A DNA stretch of 64,000 bases, taken from assembly GCF_043641665.1 (NCBI RefSeq), contig NC_092180.1, positions 13,757,891 to 13,821,890 on the forward strand, in the 5' to 3' direction. The notes under the pieces are model-generated. The model made no database searches and was not told the DNA's origin. It was given only the letters and a program-made list of their open reading frames with translations. Position 1 is the first letter of the stretch; every line of letters starts with the position of its first letter. The DNA is from Enoplosus armatus. Its lineage: Eukaryota > Chordata > Actinopteri > Centrarchiformes > Enoplosidae. Below are positions 55,958 to 64,000 of this stretch, piece by piece. The translations under genes were made by a program, and so were the position numbers.

Positions 55958-58900
55958 CTAAGGGCGAAGGAATCTCAGGACTTTGGATCGCAGGAAGCGG
56001 ATGAAGGATTTGGGGAACATTTCTCTGGATTCTTGTGCTGTGTAGTTGAAGAAGTTCTGTGGGTGAGCCAGCACGTCAAACAGCGCCTTCATGAGTTTCT
56101 TGTCCTGATGAGAAAACGCATTGAATTAATGGAAAGCAAAAGCAGCCACTTGTATTTCCACAGATCTCCAAAAGAGGGCACTACATGCCCACTGGACCCA
56201 AGTACAGAATAAACAGAAAAACAAATCAAAAGGTGGAGGATAGTGCTGGTCTGAGTGATCAATGTTAAAATTAACAACTTAGCTGGTGCACCCTGGTGGG
56301 AACCATATAATTGTAATGTCACTGGTTCAATTTAGGCCAGGGACCTTTGCTCTCTTTCTGCCATCAGTTCTCTCCTGTCACTGTTGCAAACCTTCTGGCT
56401 AACTGTGGTCCAAAGTTAGACTAGACAACACAAAAACCATACATGCTCTTTGTTAAACATTTGCACCTACGTACCTTGAGAATTTCCTGGTGATTCTCTG
56501 AAGCATATAATCTTCCATCTCTGACTATGTCTTCTATCAATTCTTGATAGTCCTCTGAAAATAAATAAAGTCCAAAAACAGCTCATTAATGCAATCAATA
56601 AAATCAAATTTGCATAGCATACTGAGGTAGCAGCATCATAGTCACAGCACAAAAACATCTAATTTATTCTTACCATCATATGTCACATAAGGGACCTGGA
56701 AGCCTTTCCCACTGTTTCCCTCATTGGACCTGAACTGTATCCAAAGCCTCTTGGAGCGGGAGGTGAAAGCGATGGGACGTTCGTACGTCTGACAAGTCTC
56801 GTAGGTTGTCACAGAGTTGGAGAGAGCTGTGAAGTAAGGACATGAGAACACAAGACAGTGTCTATAATTAAAAGGTTGAAGCTTACCATAACCTTAACTC
56901 TAACCTCCACAGGCCTAACCCAAACCTTGCCCCAACCTAAGCATAACCCAACCAAAACAAGTCTTCAAATAATTGTTAACCTCTTGGTGTTACAGTTTTT
57001 TCTAATTAATACATTCACACAAACATACATACAGTTAAAACTCACAGCTTTTTCTCATTACTAAGTAGTCTCCACACTCGTCCTCAATAGGCAGGAAGAT
57101 TTCTGGGACAACAATCAGGATCCTGCGTTTGGGCGGTGGGTTGATGGTCCAGGTGCACTCGACATTGGCTGGGTAGTTCCCCGGGTAGTTGGGGGACTCG
57201 ATGTAGCCAGTGAAATCTCCCAGATGTCCTCCACACTGTCGGTCTGTAAAGTGACACAGATGTGTAAAATAGTTTTTTTTTGGTTTTGGTGCAGCAAGGT
57301 GAGTTATCTGGAACTGAATCTCAAATTGCTGCTGTATTTAATTTTCTATGTGCACACGTTTCAGAGGCATAACTGTGTACAGACATACTTACTTTTGCAT
57401 TGCATGATGTTAGTGGAGCCATCAAAGTCGGTGGTGGTGTTTCCAGGGCAGGCGACGCAGTAGTTCTGCCCAAACTCTCCCTGATACGTGCCCATGGGAC
57501 AGCGGATGCAGCGGTGTGTGCTGGTATTGTAGTAATGTCCTGGAGAGCACTGGACTGCAGGAGCCGAGGACAGAGATCGAGGGCTGTTAGTTGATCTAAT
57601 GCTCGAATATGTTTTTTTTTAATGAGTTTACATCTCTTGAAAGATTGCATGCTAATCAATGGGTTCAGAAAATCTTCTGCCATGTGCCCCTAGTTCTTGA
57701 AATACTGACATAGTATTAAACTGGCAGGAGCTTATAAATGTACAGACAATTCAACAGCTGCAGATGGCAGCAAAGCTCCTGTCAACACCCAAAAGAGCAC
57801 CATAGACTCAGCAATGAGTACATGATACTCTGATGTCAAGTGAAGACATCAGAGTATCAGCCAAACAACCACAGATGTTTCCCTTTCTCCAATATGTTTG
57901 AAAGGTTTTCTTAAACCCTCTCAGTTCCAAAAGAACCATCTAATCCCTCCACTTATGTTAAATCATCAAAACTAAACTGGTGTTATTAGGTTTTTTCCCT
58001 GAAATAAGACAATAACACAGATGACTTTCACACCTTTGGTCTCGCACTCCTGAAAGGTAACAGCACCACTGCGCTTGGTGACCAGGTTCCCGCCACAAGG
58101 GAAACAGGAGGTGCGTCCCACTTCTGGCTGGTACGTTCCCAGTGGACAGGGCAGGCAGGGGAAGAAGCCGTCATGAGAGTACTGACCGGGGGAGCACTGA
58201 CCTGAACACACACAAGCATTTGGTCAATACAGAGTGTGAAATGTTGGACACAGCAGCGTTTTTGGCCAAATTACAAAACTTCTAGAGCTGCACCACTTGG
58301 ATCGGTTTAATTTCAAGGGTTTTTGTTGTTAGGTTTCATGTGTAATATGAGAGAAAAATACTCCCCTTCTGTTAAGATAAGAGCCTATAGCACATGTTAA
58401 TGGCATGACGCCAAGTTTTATCTCCAAGTGCACCGCCTCTCACATAGTGTAACTCCTGGGTGACTAATACACCAAACTGGGTGCCAGTGGGAGTTTAGGG
58501 AGATTGGGATAGCTCTTGTTGTTTAGTCTGACAGAGAAGATGGGATCTTGGATTCAGCCACAAAGTGACTCCGATAACAGCACAGGAGGAGACCAAAACA
58601 TAGTGGCTCCTTCAGCTTTTATTCAGGGCTGAAAGAAGCAAAGTTCACCTTTTGAATTCAAATACATCTTCAACATCTAAGCACAAGCTTCTTTGGCTTT
58701 ACACAAAGCAGAACATCTGCCGGGGAGAGATCTTTATCGAGGCACCATCGCTTCCTGTGTGGCTCATATTCACAAAACAGTTACCTACATTTTGTGTCCT
58801 TCAGTGACATTACGTTTCCCTTTGGTTTATGCATTTTCTGATTTTTTTTCATTGTAAATGTTTTTTATAGGCGCTGCACAATTTAAACTATTGTCATTAC

Positions 58901-59652
58901 CAACAGGATGAAGCCAAATACATTTTTTTTAAATATCAAATCATGAAAGAATCGTCGCCACTCTCATGTTTGTAAGGTAAATATGAAGCTGCAGCCAGCA
59001 GCCGGTTAGCTTAGCTTAGCACAAAGACTGGAAACAGATAGCCTGGCTCTGTCCATAGGGAACAAAATCCAACTACCAGCACATCTAAAGTTCCCTAATT
59101 AACAAGTTTCCCAAAATGTCAAACTATTCCTTTAATCTGTTCATATTTGTAATGCTCCTGATATGATTATGGATGAACTGTTCATAGTCAGGTAGTGAAA
59201 AACTGTGCAGATTACAAAACAACATTATGGTGCCAGTCACCTTAAATAGTGTCTCTCTGTAAGTTATAAAAAGAGGACTGATTTCATAATGTGGGTCTAT
59301 CTTACAGCTGTGTCTTTATTAAAATATTAGTGAGTTTAACTTTCAAGCATGAACGTTTATGGCCTGAGTTACATTATAAAGGTTTTTTGGGAAGTTTTTC
59401 CTCATCTGAACTGAGGATCTACAGATAGAGGCCCATTTGTAATTTTGGGCTACATAAATAAAACTGATTTGGACTTCTTACCTCCACACTCTGACATGTT
59501 TCGAGCTCCGACCACTTTGGAGACTTCTCTGCCTTCAGGTCCAGGACAGACCTCACAAGACATCTGTCCCTCCTCATCCTGATACGTTCCAGCTAGACAC
59601 AACACACACCTTCCCTGATCCGCATCAAAGTAAGTCCCAGCACTGCAGCTCA
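55958..59652 (-). CDS. scube2: SCUBE2, last seven coding exons (5' part outside window)
   Basis: Secreted, membrane-associated signal peptide-CUB-EGF protein that works with Dispatched to release lipid-modified Hedgehog; the zebrafish orthologue is the you locus. Exons 59652-59482, 58201-58034, 57554-57393, 57243-57046, 56826-56674, 56554-56475 and 56104-55958 have AG|GT borders. They total 1079 nt, entering with two bases of a split codon, then 358 codons plus stop TAG at 55960-55958. Order: three GCC/ephrin-receptor-like repeats (one per exon), CUB domain (two exons), C-terminal tail (two exons). Near-identity to remembered human SCUBE2 ([40 protein letters not shown]) separates it from SCUBE1 and SCUBE3. 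The preceding exon should end in G before the split Val codon; I found none up to base 64000, so the EGF array is off the window. Confidence 0.95.
56674..57243 (-). CDS. scube2: scube2 CUB domain exons
   Basis: Exons 57243-57046 and 56826-56674 encode the whole CUB domain, from [20 protein letters not shown] to [13 protein letters not shown]. The four canonical cysteines are visible (CGG, ECTW, DECGD, YETCQ), as are the SPNYPxxYP signature and acidic residues of a calcium-binding type (DECGDY). In SCUBE2 this domain, with the adjoining Cys-rich region, takes part in Hedgehog release. The intron splits the domain in phase 1 after RKS. Confidence 0.95.
56880..56965. repeat. degenerate telomere-like (CCTAACC) run in a scube2 intron
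   Basis: Irregular units of the form CCTTAACTCTAACCTCCACA, GGCCTAACCCAAACCTTGCC, and CCAACCTAAGCATAACCCAA. Looks like a decayed interstitial C-rich array rather than a real telomere. Confidence 0.5.
57393..59652 (-). CDS. scube2: scube2 GCC2/GCC3 (ephrin-receptor-like) repeat exons
   Basis: Three exons of 171, 168 and 162 nt each encode one Cys-rich repeat of the form C-x-x-G-x-Y/F...C-x-x-C-x-x-G-T-Y-Q...C. They read [20 protein letters not shown] with NMSECGG at its end; [20 protein letters not shown] with TSCFPCGG; and [20 protein letters not shown] with NYCVACPG. Predicted N-glycosylation sites are NMS, NTS and NTT. All introns are phase 1, which makes the repeats modular and skippable without frame loss. 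Confidence 0.94.
57823..57859. repeat. perfect 15-bp hairpin in a scube2 intron
   Basis: Arms 57823-57837 (TGATACTCTGATGTC) and 57845-57859 are exact reverse complements around a 7-base loop (AAGTGAA). It sits in the intron between the second and third GCC-repeat exons. Confidence 0.85.
58970..59140. repeat. teleost interspersed repeat in a scube2 intron
   Basis: GGTTAGCTTAGCTTAGCACA, AAGACTGGAAACAGATAGCC, TGGCTCTGTCCATAGGGAAC, and CTACCAGCACATCTAAAGTT are characteristic of a frequent percomorph repeat. Boundaries are approximate. Confidence 0.6.
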
Positions 59653-62600
59653 CTAACAGAAAGGCGGGGAATGACACCAAGATAGATTTAAGGTTAATAA
59701 TTCAATGATTTACTTGTGGCAAGACATTCACACACAGGTGCATTACTGACTATACACAGAGCAAATATTAACTGAGGGCTTGTGTTAGTGCTGTGCTGAA
59801 AGCTCAAGTTCTTTAAATACTTGAACACATCTTGTATTCTCTCAAAAACAATACGGTGACGTGGAACCAAGTTGAACCAAATTTAATTGTTGAAGCTGGT
59901 GAACTCAAACATTTTCCTCACAAACTGAAAACAAACACTGACATTAAGACACCCAAAACAGACTGATGTGTCTGTAATTAATAACATCAATTTAGCAGAC
60001 AGGTCAGTGTCAGGCAGTGCTCATCTGAAAAAACTGGGAGAGGGTAGATAGACAATGTAAAATACAGACATGAGTCAACAAATAGAGCAGGATGCCCTGT
60101 GGCTACACACTATCAAACAGTCCTAACCACACTGTAGATTTACACCATAAATACAGTGGTTCACTTGCATGACAAGACCATTAAAGTAAAGTAACCCAGA
60201 CTTCATCAGCTGCCTCTCAAGTGTAATCAAACAGGACCGTGTACATACTTGAAATGGATAAACACAGTGAAGAGCATCCTTAACACATCAAAGGCATCGG
60301 CCGAGCCAGATCAATTTATCAATCTGTTGACAGATTTGAGAGTTTTGCTGGCATAGTAATGAACATCACAAGTATCACTGACCTAGATGCAGCTTAGCAC
60401 AGTGTGAGAAGGTAACAGCTTGGTTTAGTGGAGCTTTAAATGCTGCAACTGGTTAAAAGTGTGTTATGATTTATCAAACTGAATGCTTATGACAAGTTAT
60501 CTGTTCTCTTCTGTCAGAGGTGACATAAAAGAGCACATCATGCCTACTGATGTATTATAAAGCACCCATCAACTTTTATGCTCCTCAAACTCACACTCAC
60601 TCATTCACTCAAACTCCTTTGAGAGTTTAAGACTAGTAACCAGGACTACAACCTTTGATAGACATCTAGTTCTAAATACTCACAAGATACAGTGATTGTT
60701 GTGTTCTTAGTTTGGTGAGGTTGTTTATTAACATAAGCATTTATAAAAATTGAGAGAATACAGATCGTGCGAACCAGGCAGGACAATTACACAGATCTTC
60801 CATACTGGCTTTAGGTTATGGCAGAATTCAATGAATGTACTATGTACTAAAAGTAAATAAAGTAAATGTTCACATACAAAACTTTACAGGGTCCTTGAAG
60901 ACATAGAGGTTATAAGAGTATGTTTATTAGTTATCTCTGATTCTAGTCACTAAAATAAAGAGCTTTGCTGAATACTCACGTTAAATGTAGTCTTATTACA
61001 TAAGTTGTCATACATTTGCACGTTCAAATCACACTAGAGGAGAGAAAGTAAACTTTTAGTTTAGTAAACCTAAGCTAGAACAGTGTTAAAGGATAGCAAT
61101 TAATTATAAGATTATGGTATGGATGAACAATTATGGAAAACAAAGAGAATAAACAAATCTTGATCAATTTCAATTGAGGATTTGATAACAAAGTAATAAA
61201 TGTAGCTTTTACTTGGTAATAGCAACATTATTGCTTAAATGTAATTGTATATTCTTACAATGTGTTACTTGACATTAAAACTAATAGTTTTAAATTACTA
61301 TAGTAACACTTTTAAATCTAATTTTCTCTGGACTGCTAAAAGGCAGCATGGCGCATTACACATACTCTTTCACATTTGTTTAGATGCAATTCAAGACACT
61401 CACACACATACTGTAAACATAGGAGTAGGACCCAGCATTAAGCTTTTCAAATGCTTCCACAAACCAACCAAATGTAGCCATACAACATCACTGAGACAAA
61501 ATAGCACCAACCCTCTCCACAGCTGCCTTTGTGCCCCACATCTGACACGTCCTAATACTTGATACAACACGGCTGTGCATCAGGAAAGAACTTTTAATGC
61601 CACCATAAGCACCCTTGCCTCTTTTAAAAGCAAACACAGAAGCAAATCAAAGAGAGCATTTCCCTCTTATCTCACAAAAGTGCAAAGGCTTGATTAAAGG
61701 GACCAAAGTGCCGTTTTGCTTTGGTTCCTCCCATTTAGAGTGATGCCTGTAATTAATTTGGGAATTACTGCGTCTGTCTGATGGTGTTTAGAACTTGACT
61801 TGAAAACTGAAGCTGATCTCACACAAGAATAAATCAATTAAATCCTAGGCCTTTAGCACAAAATGTGCCTGAGTTGTAGCCTTTAAGCTGTCTGTAAGCA
61901 GAGAAACCACTATCTCTGAAGCTCAAGCTCTACACACAAAAGCTTGAACGTAGATCCATTATACGTGGCCCAGCAAATTGTTAGATTTTCCTCTAAAGAA
62001 AGAAAATGTAATTCTCTCAAGAGCAGTTTATTTTTTGAAACCCATTGTTTATTCTGAAAGACCATGAGGAGCCATCATTGCATTGTCCTCTAACAGCTTT
62101 TATTTGACAGAGGGAAGCAGTGAGAGAAGAGAGAGAGTGAGAGTGAAAGAGAGAAAAAACCTTGAAGCCTTTCAAATGCAAAGACCGCTCCTATAGAGTC
62201 CTCGAATTGATGGCCCCAAAGAGGTTTAAAAGACCTTTCACCTCTATTCAAGTCCCCAGTCTTTGCCTACTTGATGACATAGGAAAACACTACGGTATCA
62301 CAGTGGTAAGGAGCTGAACCCAATAAAAGGGGTCAGGTTTCTGAATCCCCCCATTCTGCTTGGCCCAATCGCTGCTCGCGCCCATCAAGCGGAGGCCCAA
62401 ACAACTGATGCTAATTGATTCCCATGGTGTGGCTGAAGTCAATTCTCTTTAGCAGTTTAGTGGCTGGGGGTCATGCAAAGTGGCCCCAGCTGGGGGGCAG
62501 GGGGGACACAGCACTCAAACTGCCAGCTTGAATCAACAGCACTTCCTAAACATCTTCAATGTTAAAACAAACACGCAAACAAGTTGACTAGAACGGTCAA

Positions 62601-64000
62601 AAAGACGTGGACACGCACCATTCACGGCTTCTCTGGACCGGTTTGCACTTGTTTTACTTTTTATATAAATATGTATTCTGGTGCAGTCACATGCTGACAA
62701 TGTTAAGCAAAACAAATTACAGACAGTACAAATAAACATCTGAACGACAAACCTTTTACATAATTAATGAGCTAAAACACCCATACAATCTATTTAAACA
62801 GAAACAACTTCCTGGAGTATAAATCGATGCGACCAGAAACCAAAACATCACAGAATCAGAGCAGAAAAACTTAAGAGAGAGCACAGAGGTGAAAGCATAT
62901 TTTCTCCAATTGCACAGGAGGCTGTGTTGTCATCCGTCTGAGGCAGTGAGAACAAGTTTTCAATGGAGTGGGCAAACTGAAAAGGACTAAACTTCACTCC
63001 AAGCTAAGCCAGAGCGGGAGGTGGGGGAGGAGGGGAAAAATATAGCTCCTTTAAAGAGCTGGAGGTTAAGAAGAATGCCTTTCAGCCCCCCCCCCCCCCC
63101 CCCCCCCCCCCCTCTCCTCTCCCAAATTACATGTCTACACCCCTGCCATGGCCAATAGACTGCTTAATGTTGACCTGAAAGCATAGCGGGGGAGTTAAGG
63201 AATCAACACACTTAAGACCTGTGTTACTGAAAGATAGAAATAATGAACAGGAGCAGTTTAGGTTTAAATCATGTCAGCACAGCTCAACAGCAGAAATAAC
63301 TTTGATATTAATGTAGAGGCCAAAGAAATATGGTGTTACAGGGAAATATATGCAACGAAAAGCTGATGATTTTCTTTCAACAAATGTTATCTCAAGAGAC
63401 TATACGATAGTTATAGTTTCGGACAGTCAAAGTGCAACGACCCCATTCTTCAGTGGTTCAAAAGACACACTTGACAAGTTGTGTGAGGTTTCCTAAAGAT
63501 CTGGGTCTAGATCAGATTCAAACATGTTCAACACTGGTGGCAGACGGGTGCATATATCCAACAAAGCGCATACACTGTGAATAAATATTTAGACATCTCA
63601 ACAGAAGAAAGGCACCAGTTTCCTCTCACTGATATTAAGACGGTGTGCAGCAGTAAGCAAACTTACTGTGAGGCCCGAAATTAGGGGCGCACGGTCCCAA
63701 CAGCCAGAGAAAACACATGTCAGCCTTCGGCTCTCTAACACTGACAGTGTGCGGTCTTATTTAATGAACATTTTCTCCATCACAGGTTGTATATAAAACC
63801 CAACTGAGAGGCAGCAGCTACCAGGAGACCTGCCATCAGCCCTCATGTTACACTCTTATCCCGGGGAGATGCTGGAAGATCTCACAGCTTTGGAGGCCCA
63901 ACAACAGTCTCTCTGTTCCTCCATGCGAGCTCGCTCTCTCCCTCCAACTAGCTCATTACAGCATGTCTGCAAACCAAATATGGCACTCATCTGGCCAACA
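59653..64000. other. scube2: intron of scube2; no further exon supported
   Basis: No exon with the needed phase and Cys-rich content (human equivalent ends ..ENQC before VSCRAGTYY) was found. The stretch holds the C27 tract and ordinary AT-rich sequence. Two exon-like segments were examined and rejected. Confidence 0.55.
63086..63112. repeat. C27 homopolymer
   Basis: Twenty-seven consecutive C bases, flanked by CTCTCCTCTCCC. In the transcript sense of scube2 this is a G tract. The length is likely to be inexact, as such runs are poorly resolved by sequencing. Confidence 0.9.

Noticed and set aside
56880..56965. Interstitial telomere-like array as a chromosome end or fusion scar
   Set aside because: Units are irregular and C-rich without consistent CCCTAA periodicity; better explained as a decayed simple repeat.
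60980..61033. Exon-like 54-nt segment on the minus strand with a good pyrimidine tract, TAG acceptor and GTGAGT donor inside the scube2 region
   Set aside because: The only open frame (CDLNVQMYDNLCNKTTFN) ends in phase 0, while the next scube2 exon needs phase 1. The frame with the right phase has an immediate stop, and the content does not match the Cys-rich spacer.
63667..63743. Possible scube2 exon ending ..GGGCCTCACA before GTAAGT
   Set aside because: Phase fits, but the acceptor has a weak pyrimidine tract, the split codon would give Met instead of the expected Val, and the peptide (CFLWLLGPCAPNFGPH) does not resemble the conserved spacer.

Overview
This is vertebrate nuclear DNA, and the gene content and interspersed repeats point to a percomorph-type teleost fish. 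Coding sequence is a small fraction of the window. It is broken into many short exons with GT..AG borders, separated by introns of about 0.1 to 9 kb that carry dinucleotide microsatellites and several repeat families I recognise as common in ray-finned fish. There are no operons, CRISPR arrays or phage-like segments. Coordinates below were read by eye from splice sites, reading-frame continuity and remembered human homologues; no search was run.

Three protein genes are supported, all on the minus strand. (1) dennd2b (st5), a DENN-domain Rab exchange factor. Nineteen coding exons run from the ATG at 33793 down to the stop at 2799. Their lengths sum to 3405 nt, an exact multiple of three giving 1134 residues, against about 1137 in human ST5. 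An extra in-frame upstream exon at 42893-42928 may provide a longer N-terminus. (2) tmem9b, a small single-pass endolysosomal membrane protein, complete in five exons (53466 to 50042, 187 residues). (3) scube2, a secreted Hedgehog-release factor. Only its last seven coding exons (59652 to 55958) are visible: three cysteine-rich GCC/ephrin-receptor-like repeats, the CUB domain and the C-terminal tail. Its N-terminal EGF exons should lie beyond base 64000.

The order scube2 - tmem9b - dennd2b matches human 11p15.4. I could find no exons for NRIP3, ASCL3, C11orf16 or AKIP1, which sit between these genes in human.

Layout: 1-2338, no gene, with a CpG-enriched block near 130-780; 2339-33.8 kb, dennd2b body, with a degenerate tRNA-Glu(TTC) and several old transposon copies in introns; 33.8-42.9 kb, a large intron or upstream region; 43-49 kb, gene-free, with two tandem copies of a fish repeat; 48.9-53.7 kb, tmem9b with a YY1/ETS-like promoter; 53.9-54.8 kb, a fish repeat with another repeat inserted in it; 54.9-64 kb, scube2. 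I see no convincing evidence of a novel multi-gene system. The points most worth checking are the candidate N-terminal exon of dennd2b, the D-arm-deleted tRNA, three strong hairpins, a 28-bp inverted-repeat element and the compacted microsynteny.
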